The notes below the pieces were generated by a model. The model was not told the DNA's origin, made no database searches, and saw nothing but the letters and a program-made list of their open reading frames with translations. A stretch of DNA of 64,000 nucleotides from CAZPZR01 sp964591105. GTDB taxonomy: Bacteria; Bacillota; Clostridia; Lachnospirales; Lachnospiraceae. The first letter of the stretch is position 1. Every line of letters begins with the position of its first letter. The translations under genes were made by a program, and so were the position numbers. The DNA lies in assembly GCA_964591105.1 (NCBI GenBank), contig CAZPZR010000002.1:15227-79226 (forward strand). Reading direction: 5' to 3'. Positions 46,615 through 56,237 of this stretch are shown one piece after another.

Positions 46615-47730
46615 ATGGTAAAAGTGTTAATTCAAGGATTAGTGTGGGCAATGCGAGGACTAAATGTGTTCTTCCGACCATTGCCTCTGAAAGAAAAAGT
46701 GTGTATCATCAGTCGTCAGGCAGACGAACCGACACTGGATATTAAGCTTCTGGATCAGGAACTGAAACGCCAGGGAGCGGAGACTGTAGTACTCACCAAA
46801 ACATTGAAAAAGAATTTGAAGGGAATGCTGTTGTATTCTTTACAGATGATCAGACAGATGTACCATATCGCAACTTCAAAAGTAATCGTAGTGGATGGAT
46901 ACTGTATTTTGGTGTCTGTCTTGCCCAAAAAGAAGAATCAGCAAGTGGTACAGATGTGGCATGCGCTTGGGGCAATCAAAAAGTTTGGATGGCAGAATGT
47001 TGAAAATCCGGATGGCCATGGGCGAGAAGTTGCCGAGGCGATGTGCATGCATAGAAATTATGATTATGTATTGGCACCTGGAGCACAGACAGGAAAGTAT
47101 TTTGCAGAAGCTTTTCGCACACCAGAGGAACGTGTAGTCTTTTACGGGCTTCCAAGAATTGATTTTCTTCGCACTGTAGATGAAAAGCAGAAAAAGGAGA
47201 TGGAAGAACGATATCCGGAAATTGTTTCCAAAATCAATATTTTGTACGTTCCGACTTTCCGTAAAAATGCAGAAGTGGAGTTGGAAAGATTGGTGGCACA
47301 GTTTGACTTTGCTCACTTTAACTTGATTATTAAAAAACATTTTTTAGATCGAGGAGACTATGGATGGGCAAAAGAAGCTGGGGCAATCGTTGATGAAAGT
47401 TATTCATCGATTGAATGGCTTAGAATCTGCGAAAAAGTAATCACAGATTATTCGGCGATGGCTTTTGAAGCGGCTATTTTGGAAAAAGACTTGTATATTT
47501 TTCAACCAGATGTAGCGAAGTATGAGCAGAATGTGGGATTGAATGTTGAGATGAAACAGGAAGCGATTGCAGACTATGTCTTCTGCGAGGAAGGGAAATT
47601 GCTGCAATCCATGAAAGAACCATATGACAGGGAAAAGGTCATTGCATTCCGAAAAAAATATATAGAAATTGAGTTGGAAGGTTGTACGAAGAGACTGAGT
47701 GAATTTCTTCTTACGCTTTTCGCAAAGTAG
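46615..47730 (+). CDS. CDP-glycerol glycerophosphotransferase family protein 1
   Basis: 371-residue TagB/TagF-type enzyme, which transfers glycerol-phosphate or a related polyol-phosphate from a CDP-linked donor onto a lipid-linked acceptor at the inner membrane face. Motifs are QMWHALGAIKKFGW (near residues 116-129), ILYVPTFRKN (near 223-232) and VITDYSAMAFEAAI (near 277-290). It is short compared with TagF (over 700), so it is closer to primases such as TagB or to polymer-type enzymes with a different polyol. A second member follows 9 bases later. Confidence 0.88.
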   Translation: MVKVLIQGLVWAMRGLNVFFRPLPLKEKVCIISRQADEPTLDIKLLDQELKRQGAETVVLTKTLKKNLKGMLLYSLQMIRQMYHIATSKVIVVDGYCILVSVLPKKKNQQVVQMWHALGAIKKFGWQNVENPDGHGREVAEAMCMHRNYDYVLAPGAQTGKYFAEAFRTPEERVVFYGLPRIDFLRTVDEKQKKEMEERYPEIVSKINILYVPTFRKNAEVELERLVAQFDFAHFNLIIKKHFLDRGDYGWAKEAGAIVDESYSSIEWLRICEKVITDYSAMAFEAAILEKDLYIFQPDVAKYEQNVGLNVEMKQEAIADYVFCEEGKLLQSMKEPYDREKVIAFRKKYIEIELEGCTKRLSEFLLTLFAK

Positions 47731-47739
47731 GAGGATGTT

Positions 47740-48993
47740 TTGAAAATTATACCAGTATTAAAAAATGCAGCTAAGAAATCCACTGGTCTGCGAATCCTTA
47801 TGAGAGATTCTCTCTATTTTCTGAGAAAAATACGTTATCGATTACGAGGAAGATCTGTAAAAGTAGACGATAAGGTCATTATGTTTGGAGCATACAATGG
47901 AAAAAGCTATGCATGCAGTCCAAAAGCGGTGTATGAATATATCCTACAGGAAAAGCGATTTGAGGATTATCAGCTGGTTTGGCTGTTTCAACAACCAGAG
48001 GAGTACAAATTCTTAGAAAAGAATAGAAACACGATTGTTGTGAAGAATCAGAGTGCAGAGTGTGAAAGATATTTACACAAGGCAAAATATTGGATTTTTA
48101 ATTTCCGTGCGCTGGATCACTGGATTCCAAAGAAGGAACAGGTTTATGTTCAGTGTTGGCATGGAACACCATTAAAACGTCTTGGCTACGATATTACAAA
48201 TTCAGATAATGCTATGAATTCTGTACATGAGATTCAGAGCAAATATAAGATTGATACAAAACGATTCGACTATTTGTTATCATCCTGTGAATTTGTGACA
48301 GAGAAATTCAGTACAGCATGGAATCTGAAGAAATTCGGAAAAGAGGATGCGATACTGGAAGTTGGATATCCACGAAATGATTTTCTTTGTAAATTTACAC
48401 CAGATGATGTGAAAACTGTGAAGGAAAGATTGGGATTAGGTGACTGCAAAAAGAAGATTATTCTGTATGCACCAACATGGAGAGATAATCAGCATGATGC
48501 AGAAGCTGGATATGTGTACAAAAATCCGGTGGATTTTGAATACTTGTCCAAGGAACTTTCAGATGAGTACATTATTTTATTCCGCGCACACTATTTGGTA
48601 GCAGATAATTTTGATTTTGCGTCTTACAAAGGATTTGTATATGATGTGTCATCCTATGATGATATCAATGAACTTTACATTGTTGCAGATCTTTTAATCA
48701 CGGATTACTCCAGCGTATTTTTTGATTATGCGATTACAGAGAGAAAGATGCTGTTCTATATGTATGATATGGAAGAATATCGAGATGAGATGCGAGGGTT
48801 CTACTTGAATGTCGATGAACTTCCAGGCCCGATCATTCAAAAAGAGGAAGAATTGGTAAATGCGATTCGTATGCCATACACGGAAGAAGAACATGAACGA
48901 ATTCAAGCATTTAACAAAGTTTACAATCAGAGAAATGATGGGGCAGCAGCCAAACGATTGACAGAGGTTGTGCTTGAACCTAAGAAAATATAA
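47740..48993 (+). CDS. CDP-glycerol glycerophosphotransferase family protein 2
   Basis: 417-residue second enzyme of the TagF/TagB family. It starts with TTG at 47740, five bases after AGGAGG; the only ATG nearby opens a frame of two codons. Motifs QCWHGTPLKRLG (near residues 138-149), ILYAPTWRDN (near 240-249), FRAHYL and LITDYSSVFFDYAI (near 318-331) are complete, and the MRGFY motif fits polymerases. It may extend the polymer after the first enzyme. No lipid-carrier binding N-terminal domain of full TagF is present. Confidence 0.9.
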   Translation: MKIIPVLKNAAKKSTGLRILMRDSLYFLRKIRYRLRGRSVKVDDKVIMFGAYNGKSYACSPKAVYEYILQEKRFEDYQLVWLFQQPEEYKFLEKNRNTIVVKNQSAECERYLHKAKYWIFNFRALDHWIPKKEQVYVQCWHGTPLKRLGYDITNSDNAMNSVHEIQSKYKIDTKRFDYLLSSCEFVTEKFSTAWNLKKFGKEDAILEVGYPRNDFLCKFTPDDVKTVKERLGLGDCKKKIILYAPTWRDNQHDAEAGYVYKNPVDFEYLSKELSDEYIILFRAHYLVADNFDFASYKGFVYDVSSYDDINELYIVADLLITDYSSVFFDYAITERKMLFYMYDMEEYRDEMRGFYLNVDELPGPIIQKEEELVNAIRMPYTEEEHERIQAFNKVYNQRNDGAAAKRLTEVVLEPKKI

Positions 48994-49008
48994 ATGAGGA
49001 AATGTAGT

Positions 49009-49401
49009 ATGAAGAGAGTAATTACTTACGGAACATTTGACCTGTTACATTATGGTCACATCAATTTGCTGCGAAGAGCAAAAGAACTTGGCGATTATTT
49101 GATCGTGGCACTTTCTACAGATGAATTCAACTGGAATGAAAAAAAGAAGAAATGTTATTTCAGCTATGAGCAGAGAAAACAGCTGTTGGAAGCAATTCGT
49201 TATGTGGATTTGGTGATTCCTGAAGAAAATTGGGAACAGAAACGTACAGACATTCACGAATATCATGCGGATGTGTTTGTAATCGGAGATGACTGGAAAG
49301 GAAAATTTGACTTCTTGAAAGAAGAAGGTGCAGAAGTTGTCTATTTAGAAAGAACTCCAGATATCTCCACCACAACGATTAAGCAGGATATGAAAAAATA
49401 A
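49009..49401 (+). CDS. tagD: Glycerol-3-phosphate cytidylyltransferase
   Basis: 130-residue TagD, which makes CDP-glycerol from CTP and glycerol-3-phosphate, the donor used by the two preceding transferases. The HYGH motif is at residues 14-17, and RTPDISTTTIK near the C-terminus matches the family. Length is the usual 129-132. ATG 49009 follows GAGGA by eight bases; an earlier ATG at 48994 lies before that site. Confidence 0.95.
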   Translation: MKRVITYGTFDLLHYGHINLLRRAKELGDYLIVALSTDEFNWNEKKKKCYFSYEQRKQLLEAIRYVDLVIPEENWEQKRTDIHEYHADVFVIGDDWKGKFDFLKEEGAEVVYLERTPDISTTTIKQDMKK

Positions 49402-49413
49402 GAGAAGAATAAT

Positions 49414-49448
49414 ACAAATGCTGACATCGAAAGGTGTTAGCATTTTTG
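49414..49448 (+). terminator. Terminator after tagD
   Basis: An 11-bp stem with one G-T pair (49416-49426 with 49435-49445) and five T at 49443-49447. Confidence 0.85.
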
Positions 49449-49470
49449 CATAGTGGAAGATGGATAATAA

Positions 49471-49499
49471 TTTACGTAAGAGTTTTTTTGTGTTATCAT
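49471..49499 (+). promoter_or_regulatory. Promoter of the second LCP gene
   Basis: TTTACG (49471-49476) and TATCAT (49494-49499) are 17 bases apart; TGT before the -10 makes it extended. Confidence 0.6.
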
Positions 49500-49540
49500 G
49501 AACACAATATGAATATTGAGAGGAAAGGAAGATAACATTC

Positions 49541-50956
49541 ATGACCCAAATGAAAGATTGGCATGGTGGACAAAAGCTGAGAAACTGGTTTTTGCAACTG
49601 TCCTTGAAGAAAAGGATTGCAGTGTGCACAGCCGGTGTGTGTCTGTGCCTATTGGCCAGTGGAGTTATTTTTGTAGCAGCGAAGTTGATGAAGTTGGATT
49701 CAGAAGATATTGATTCTGATAAAATTGTTGTGAACGAATCCGCGGAAGAAGTAGGCGAGGGTTATACGACAGTTGCATTGTTTGGAATTGATTCGAGAGC
49801 TGGAGAACTGGAACGAGGAACCCGAACAGACTGTATCATCGTTGCAAGTCTGAACAATAAGACGAAAGAAGTTCGGATGGCATCGGTATATCGCGATACC
49901 TTGCTGGACATTGAGGATGGCAGGTTGCAAAAGTGTAATGCGGCATATAGCTATGGTGGGCCAACGCAGGCAATCAGTATGCTGAATAAGAATCTTGACC
50001 TGAATATTCAGGACTATGCGACGGTCGATTTCTCAGCGATTGCCAATGCGATTGATTTGCTTGGCGGAATCGAAATTGAGATTCAACCAGAGGAAATAAA
50101 ACCTTTGAACAAGTATGTGTCAGAAACGGCAAAAGTTGCCGGGAAAAAGGCCAATAAGGTTCGGGAAGCAGGGCTGCAGCATCTGGATGGAGTTCAGGCA
50201 ACAACTTATGCGAGAATTCGTTCGACAGCAGGCGGAGACTTTACACGCACAGAGAGACAACGACTTGTAATTGAGAAGATTGTGGAAAAAGTGCAGAAGA
50301 CAGATTTGGGAACAGTCAATCAGATCATTGATGAGATTTTACCGACGATTAAGACGAGTTTTTCAGCAACAGAGATTTTGTCTTATGCGAAAGATTTCAT
50401 GAAGTATAAGATTAGTGATTCTACAGGATTTCCGTTTGATAAAACAACAGATACGATTTCAGGACTTGGAAGTATTGTGATTCCAGTTACGTTGGAGTCA
50501 AATGTGGAACAGCTGCATAAGTTTTTGTATGAGGGAGAAACCTATACGGTATCCGAACAGGTGAAAGCAATCAGCGAGGCAGTCATTGCCAGAGTGGGAC
50601 AACGAGATGCAGTAGATGATTCGACACTCAGGCAGCAGACCTATACGCCAAGTGAAGAAGACCGGGAGCAGGAAAAACAACCAGAATCCACATCGACGGG
50701 TTCAACGACCACACCGAGTCAGAGTGGAGCGAACGATGAGGCGAGTACGGATACTGGCGATGGAACACATCCAGGAGGGACCACGGAAGATTCCGAAGGG
50801 ACTGACAGTGGAACAACTGGAGATAATGAGCAAGATCACACAAAACCACCATCAGATGCAGGAGGTGAAGCAGAAGTACCGGATTCAGGAGGTGAAACAG
50901 AACCTCCTGAAGAGGGGGGAGATTCTGAAACTGGTGGAGTAAGTGAAGAAGAATAG
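49541..50956 (+). CDS. LCP family protein with long low-complexity tail
   Basis: 471-residue LCP protein with one N-terminal membrane helix (about residues 25-47). The LCP domain (about 75-260) has ALFGIDSRAG, RTDCIIVASLN, VYRDTL and YARIRS with the conserved Asp and Arg residues. After about residue 355 the tail is acidic and rich in Ser, Thr, Gly, Pro and Glu, likely an extracellular spacer. It should attach the locus polymer to peptidoglycan. It shares much sequence with the LCP protein at 56238-57410. Confidence 0.92.
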   Translation: MTQMKDWHGGQKLRNWFLQLSLKKRIAVCTAGVCLCLLASGVIFVAAKLMKLDSEDIDSDKIVVNESAEEVGEGYTTVALFGIDSRAGELERGTRTDCIIVASLNNKTKEVRMASVYRDTLLDIEDGRLQKCNAAYSYGGPTQAISMLNKNLDLNIQDYATVDFSAIANAIDLLGGIEIEIQPEEIKPLNKYVSETAKVAGKKANKVREAGLQHLDGVQATTYARIRSTAGGDFTRTERQRLVIEKIVEKVQKTDLGTVNQIIDEILPTIKTSFSATEILSYAKDFMKYKISDSTGFPFDKTTDTISGLGSIVIPVTLESNVEQLHKFLYEGETYTVSEQVKAISEAVIARVGQRDAVDDSTLRQQTYTPSEEDREQEKQPESTSTGSTTTPSQSGANDEASTDTGDGTHPGGTTEDSEGTDSGTTGDNEQDHTKPPSDAGGEAEVPDSGGETEPPEEGGDSETGGVSEEE

Positions 50957-50971
50957 AAAAGGAGAAAGAAC

Positions 50972-53044
50972 GTGAAACAGACAGGAAAGAAATTACAGGC
51001 ATTATTGCTGGCAGGGGTGTTAGTATTTAACTTTTCCGCACCTGCATTTGCTTCAGAAGCGAAGGGTGAAGCAAAAGAGGTAACAGGACAAGAGCTGACT
51101 ATCAATTGGACGGACAATGAAGATTATGCTGTGGTATTGGTGGATGAAGAGGAAGTATATACTTATACTGGCGAAGCGGTAGAGCCACAAGTAAAAGTTG
51201 TGTGCAAACAGGGAGAAACGGGTGAAACAAGTATTGAAGTTCCAAATGAGAACGAACAGGTTTATCAGGTATCTTATGAGAACAATGTGAATGTAGGTAC
51301 AGCGACTGTAAAAGTAACTGCATTAGAAAATAGCGGCTATCAGGGAGAGTTGTCTACAGAGTTTGAAATTCAGGCAGCAGATCTTTCTGATGCAAATGTA
51401 ACATTGTCAGCAACAGAATATACATACAATGGAAATGCGAAAACTCCATCCGTAACAGTAGAGCTGAATGGAAAGGTTCTGGAAAAAGAAACAGATTATA
51501 CAGTAGAATATGTGGATCATACAGCAGTTGGTACTGCAAAAGCGGTTGTAAAGGGTGTAGGTAATTACTGTGGAGAGACATCTGCAGAATACAAGATTCT
51601 TTTCAAAACACCAGTATTATCTACAAGTACAGAATATAACAAAGTGAACTTGACTTGGACGAAAGTACCAGGTGTTGATGGATATGAGGTTTTAAGAAGT
51701 AAATCAAAAGGTTCTGGATATGCAGTAATTGCTACACTTTCATCTGCAGATGCGAAAAGTTATGCAGATAAAAAAGTGGAATTCAACAAAACTTACTACT
51801 ATAAAGTTCGCGGATACCAGGGAACTGGTGATGCAAAAGTGTATACAAAGGAATCCAGTGTTTGCAGCCAGCGTGTACGTCCAGCACAGGTGAACTTTAC
51901 AAAGCTTTCAAGAGTTCGTTACAATGAGATTAAACTTACTTGGGAAAAAGTATCTGGTGCATCAGGTTATGCAGTTTATCGCAGTTCATCTAAAAATGGC
52001 GAATATAAGATAATCGCAAAGGTGAAAAAAGGTTCTGAATTATCTTACACAGATAAAGACCTTACATGTGGAAAGAAATTCTACTACAAAGTGAAAGCTT
52101 ACCGCACAGTAGGTGAAACAAACTATTACGGCAGCGAATCTAAGATTAGATATAACTATACAAGACCAGCAAAGACAAAATTCAGCGATACACAGACAAC
52201 TTATAAGTCTACAAAGATCACATTAAACTGGACAAAAACTGCTGGAGCAGAAGGATACGAGGTTTACAGAGCAACCAGCAAGAACGGTACTTACAAGAAA
52301 GTAAAAACACTTTCTGGCAAATCAACAACAAGCTGGACAAATACAGGTCTTTCTAAGTCAAAGACATATTATTACAAAGTAAGAGCGTATTGCAAAATAG
52401 ATGGAAAGACATTCTATGGTTCTTACTCAGATGTATTAAAAAAGTCAAAAGCTGGATGGCGTTATGTAAATGGATATAAACTTTACTATGATGCGAGCGG
52501 AAATCTTGTAAAAGATGTGAGCAACATTATTGGAAAACAGTCCTCCTACGTGATTAAAGTAAACAAACAGCAAAACTGTGTAACAGTGTATGCAAAGGAC
52601 GGAAGCAATGGTTATATCATCCCTGTAAAAGCAATGATCTGTTCTACAGGATACTCAACACCAACAGGAACATTCTATACACCAGCAAAATACAGATGGC
52701 ATACATTGATGGGACCATCTTATGGACAGTGGTGTACAAGAATTTACAAGAGCTTCTTGTTCCACTCTGTATTCTATAATGGATACAACAATAACAATGC
52801 ATTGAGTGTAAGTGCATATAACAAACTTGGAATTACAGCGTCTCACGGATGTGTCAGATTAACAGCAGGAGATGCAAAGTGGATTTATGATAATTGTAAA
52901 TTGAGTACAAAGGTAATCATTTACAATAGTTCCACTTCAGGACCTCTTGGAAAACCTTCTGCATACAAGCTTCCATATTGGCATACATGGGATCCAACAG
53001 ATCCAAACATGAAGTCAAAATGCAAGAGCAGAGGCTGCCATTAA
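50972..53044 (+). CDS. Secreted L,D-transpeptidase with Ig-like and FN3 domains
   Basis: 690-residue exported enzyme. GTG 50972 follows GGAG by seven bases. A signal peptide (cleavage near ASA, about residue 26) is followed by Ig-like units (about 60-205), three FN3-like domains (about 210-485, each with GYEVLR, GYAVYR or GYEVYR), a short wall-binding-like repeat near 494 and a YkuD domain (about 525-650). The catalytic motif is SHGCVRL with Cys627. L,D-transpeptidases make 3-3 peptidoglycan cross-links or attach proteins. It comes 15 bases after the LCP gene, so it is cotranscribed. Confidence 0.93.
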   Translation: MKQTGKKLQALLLAGVLVFNFSAPAFASEAKGEAKEVTGQELTINWTDNEDYAVVLVDEEEVYTYTGEAVEPQVKVVCKQGETGETSIEVPNENEQVYQVSYENNVNVGTATVKVTALENSGYQGELSTEFEIQAADLSDANVTLSATEYTYNGNAKTPSVTVELNGKVLEKETDYTVEYVDHTAVGTAKAVVKGVGNYCGETSAEYKILFKTPVLSTSTEYNKVNLTWTKVPGVDGYEVLRSKSKGSGYAVIATLSSADAKSYADKKVEFNKTYYYKVRGYQGTGDAKVYTKESSVCSQRVRPAQVNFTKLSRVRYNEIKLTWEKVSGASGYAVYRSSSKNGEYKIIAKVKKGSELSYTDKDLTCGKKFYYKVKAYRTVGETNYYGSESKIRYNYTRPAKTKFSDTQTTYKSTKITLNWTKTAGAEGYEVYRATSKNGTYKKVKTLSGKSTTSWTNTGLSKSKTYYYKVRAYCKIDGKTFYGSYSDVLKKSKAGWRYVNGYKLYYDASGNLVKDVSNIIGKQSSYVIKVNKQQNCVTVYAKDGSNGYIIPVKAMICSTGYSTPTGTFYTPAKYRWHTLMGPSYGQWCTRIYKSFLFHSVFYNGYNNNNALSVSAYNKLGITASHGCVRLTAGDAKWIYDNCKLSTKVIIYNSSTSGPLGKPSAYKLPYWHTWDPTDPNMKSKCKSRGCH

Positions 53045-53070
53045 TACGTAAAAATAGAAATTAGTTAGTG

Positions 53071-53100
53071 AAAAAGCGAGATGGAAACATCTTGCTTTTT
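53071..53100 (+). terminator. Terminator after the L,D-transpeptidase
   Basis: A 13-bp stem (53071-53083 with 53088-53100, one G-T pair) with a GAAA loop and T-rich right arm. Confidence 0.85.
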
Positions 53101-53133
53101 CTGCGTTATGAGATCCATCACCAGAGATTACCG

Positions 53134-53162
53134 TTTACAAAAAATAAAAATTCTGCTAAAAT
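53134..53162 (+). promoter_or_regulatory. glmS promoter
   Basis: TTTACA (53134-53139) and TAAAAT (53157-53162) are 17 bases apart. The predicted leader is only about 55 bases, too short for a glmS ribozyme. Confidence 0.7.
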
Positions 53163-53226
53163 ACAGGACGATAATGCAAAGAAAATACACAACTGTGCAA
53201 AAACATGATTATATGGAGGTTATCGT

Positions 53227-55059
53227 ATGTGTGGAATTGTAGGTTACATCGGAAATAGACAGGCAGCACCCATCTTACTTGACGGTTTGTCAAAGTTAGA
53301 ATATCGAGGGTACGATTCAGCAGGGATCGCTGTATATAATGGGAATGCAATTGATCTTGTGAAAACAAAAGGCAGATTGAAAGTGTTAAGTGAAATGACA
53401 CATGATGGAGAGACGCTTCCAGGAACAGTGGGGATCGGTCACACCAGATGGGCTACACATGGATCTCCTTCGGATGTGAATGCACATCCACATTTCAATG
53501 AAGCAGAGACGATTGTTGTTGTGCATAATGGAATTATCGAGAATTATTTGAAATTAAAGAAGCAACTGCAAGAGAGAGGATATGAGTTTGTATCTGAGAC
53601 AGATACAGAAGTGCTTGCACATCTTTTAGATTATTTCTATAAGAAAAGTAAAGAGCCAATGGATGCAATTACAAAGGTCATGCACCGAGTTGAAGGATCA
53701 TACGCATTGGGAATCATTTTTAAAGACAATCCCAATGAACTTTTCGCAGTTCGTAAGGACAGTCCGTTGATTGTGGGAAAAACAGAGGATGGGAATCTGA
53801 TTGCATCAGATGTACCTGCAGTGTTAAAATATACGAGAGATGTATATTTCATTGAAAACGAAGAGATTGTACGAATGACAGAATGTTCCATGAAGTTCTT
53901 TAATATGGAACAGGAAGTGATTGAAAAAGAATCTGTGCATATTGACTGGGATGTGAATGCTGCGGAAAAAGGCGGATATGAACATTTCATGCTGAAAGAG
54001 ATGAATGAGCAGCCAAAAGCGATTTTGGATACATTTTCTCCAAGAATTAAGGATGGAGCAATTGTGATTGATGAACTTGGCATGTCAGAGGAAGAGATAC
54101 TGGCTGTAAAGAAGATTCAGATTGTCGCTTGTGGATCGGCATATCACACAGGAGTCACAGCAAAGTATGTGTTTGAAGGACTTGCAAGGATTCCAGTAGA
54201 AGTGGATGTGGCATCGGAATTCCGATACAGAGATCCAATCATTGAAGAGGGGACGATGGTAATTGTTATCAGTCAGTCTGGAGAAACTGCGGACACATTA
54301 GCGGCACTTCGTGAATCACAAAAGCGGGGAGCAAGCGTACTGGGAATCGTGAATGTGGTAGGAAGTTCTATTGCCCGCGAGGCAGATCATGTGATGTATA
54401 CTTGGGCTGGACCAGAAATTGCAGTAGCAACTACAAAGGCTTACTCTGCACAACTGATTGCGCTGGATCTTCTTGCAATGAAGTTTGCGCACGTCAGAGG
54501 AAAGATTACGGATACACAGTTAGAAGAGATGATCACAGATTTGAAGGCTCTGCCATCGCAGGTGGAGATGCTCTTGAGCCACAAGGAAAAGATTCAGAGA
54601 TTCGCAGAGCGATATCTGGCAGCAAAAGATGTATTTTTCATCGGCAGGGGAATTGACTATGCGATTTCTTTGGAAGGTTCGTTAAAACTGAAAGAGATTT
54701 CCTACATTCATTCCGAAGCTTATGCGGCAGGGGAGTTGAAGCATGGAACAATCTCACTGGTGGAAGAAGGAACCTTGGTGGCAGCAGTATTAACACAAAA
54801 AGACTTGTATAAAAAGGCAATTAGTAATATGGTAGAAGTAAGAACCAGAGGGGCATTCGTTCTTGCAGTGACCAATGAAAATAATACAGAAGTAGAAAAA
54901 GCAGCAGATTTTGTGATTTATATTCCAGAGACGAATAAATATTTTACAAATTCATTGGCAATCATCCCGCTTCAGCTATTCGGATATTACATTTCTGTGG
55001 GACGTGGCTGCGATGTGGATAGGCCGAGAAATCTGGCGAAATCAGTAACTGTAGAATAA
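53227..55059 (+). CDS. glmS: Glutamine-fructose-6-phosphate aminotransferase
   Basis: 610-residue GlmS, which makes glucosamine-6-phosphate, the first dedicated step to UDP-GlcNAc for peptidoglycan and surface polymers. The N-terminal glutaminase has catalytic Cys after the start Met (MCGIVGYIG) and GIGHTRWATHG. Two SIS domains follow (SQSGETADT) and the end is DVDRPRNLAKSVTVE. GGAGG lies before ATG 53227. Its place amid envelope genes fits precursor supply. Confidence 0.98.
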   Translation: MCGIVGYIGNRQAAPILLDGLSKLEYRGYDSAGIAVYNGNAIDLVKTKGRLKVLSEMTHDGETLPGTVGIGHTRWATHGSPSDVNAHPHFNEAETIVVVHNGIIENYLKLKKQLQERGYEFVSETDTEVLAHLLDYFYKKSKEPMDAITKVMHRVEGSYALGIIFKDNPNELFAVRKDSPLIVGKTEDGNLIASDVPAVLKYTRDVYFIENEEIVRMTECSMKFFNMEQEVIEKESVHIDWDVNAAEKGGYEHFMLKEMNEQPKAILDTFSPRIKDGAIVIDELGMSEEEILAVKKIQIVACGSAYHTGVTAKYVFEGLARIPVEVDVASEFRYRDPIIEEGTMVIVISQSGETADTLAALRESQKRGASVLGIVNVVGSSIAREADHVMYTWAGPEIAVATTKAYSAQLIALDLLAMKFAHVRGKITDTQLEEMITDLKALPSQVEMLLSHKEKIQRFAERYLAAKDVFFIGRGIDYAISLEGSLKLKEISYIHSEAYAAGELKHGTISLVEEGTLVAAVLTQKDLYKKAISNMVEVRTRGAFVLAVTNENNTEVEKAADFVIYIPETNKYFTNSLAIIPLQLFGYYISVGRGCDVDRPRNLAKSVTVE

Positions 55060-55069
55060 AGGAGAAGTC

Positions 55070-56167
55070 ATGTACGATTATTTAATAGTAGGTTCAGGGC
55101 TTTATGGAGCAATTTTTGCACATGAAGCAAAGAAAAAAGGAAAAAGTTGTCTGGTAGTTGAAAAGAGACCACATATCGGAGGCAACATTTACACAAAAGA
55201 AATCGAAGGAATTCAAGTGCACTGGTATGGGGCACATATTTTCCATACCAGCAACCGAGAAGTGTGGGAATACATTCAGCAGTTTGCAGAATTTAATCGC
55301 TACACCAACAGCCCAGTGGCAAATTATAAGGGTGAAATCTACAACCTTCCATTCAATATGAATACGTTTAACAAGATGTGGGGAGTAATCACTCCAAAAG
55401 AAGCAAAAGCGAAGATTGAAGAGCAGATTGCAGAGTGTGGCATTGAAAATCCAACCAACTTAGAAGAACAAGGAATTCGTCTGATTGGAAAAGATGTCTA
55501 CGAAAAATTAGTAAAGGGATATACTGAGAAGCAGTGGGGACGTCGTGCGACAGAACTTCCACCAGAGATTATTAAGAGACTTCCAGTGAGATATACTTAT
55601 GATAATAACTATTTCAATGACATTTATCAGGGAATTCCAATTGGCGGATACACAGCGATCATTGAGAAGATGATGGAAGGAATCGAAGTAAGACTGAATA
55701 CAGATTTCCTTGCAGAGCGAGAAGAACTCTCCAAGCTGGCAAAGAAAATCGTGTATACAGGACCAATTGATGCGTACTTCGATTACAAGTATGGAGAACT
55801 GGAATATCGTTCTGTTTCTTTTGAGACAGAAGTGCTGGATGAAGAAAACTATCAGGGAAATGCAGTTGTGAACTATACAGAGTATGAAGTGCCTTACACA
55901 AGAATTATTGAACACAAGCATTTTGAGTTTGGAACTCAGGAAAAAACAGTTATTTCCAGAGAATATCCATCGACATGGAAAAAAGGAGACGAACCATATT
56001 ACCCAATCAATGATGAGAAAAATGGTGCGTTATATGAAAAATATCGTCAACTTGGAGAGCAGGAAGGTAATGTAATTTTTGGCGGCCGCCTGGGTACATA
56101 TAAATATATGGACATGCATCATGTCGTTGCAGAAGCCCTAAAAATGGTAAATATCGAGCTTTCCTAG
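55070..56167 (+). CDS. glf: UDP-galactopyranose mutase
   Basis: 365-residue flavoenzyme that turns UDP-galactopyranose into UDP-galactofuranose, the donor for galactofuranose in surface glycans. The FAD-binding motif VGSGLYGAIFAHEA is at residues 7-20, with RPHIGGNIYT near 33-42, YGAHIFHTS near 61-69, the substrate region KGYTEKQWGR and the late GRLGTYKYMDMH. It follows glmS by ten bases and shares its transcript. No galactofuranosyltransferase is seen in the window. Confidence 0.95.
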   Translation: MYDYLIVGSGLYGAIFAHEAKKKGKSCLVVEKRPHIGGNIYTKEIEGIQVHWYGAHIFHTSNREVWEYIQQFAEFNRYTNSPVANYKGEIYNLPFNMNTFNKMWGVITPKEAKAKIEEQIAECGIENPTNLEEQGIRLIGKDVYEKLVKGYTEKQWGRRATELPPEIIKRLPVRYTYDNNYFNDIYQGIPIGGYTAIIEKMMEGIEVRLNTDFLAEREELSKLAKKIVYTGPIDAYFDYKYGELEYRSVSFETEVLDEENYQGNAVVNYTEYEVPYTRIIEHKHFEFGTQEKTVISREYPSTWKKGDEPYYPINDEKNGALYEKYRQLGEQEGNVIFGGRLGTYKYMDMHHVVAEALKMVNIELS

Positions 56168-56196
56168 TTGCACTTTCGCTGTAAATGTAGTAAAAT
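56168..56196 (+). promoter_or_regulatory. Promoter of the third LCP gene
   Basis: TTGCAC (56168-56173) and TAAAAT (56191-56196) are 17 bases apart, starting directly after the glf stop. Confidence 0.7.
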
Positions 56197-56237
56197 ATTC
56201 GGTGTTTATGTAAAAAAATAGCGAAAAGAGGCTTGAA

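Noticed and set aside
53163..53226. glmS ribozyme in front of glmS
   Set aside because: The predicted leader is only about 55 bases and lacks room for the ribozyme core.
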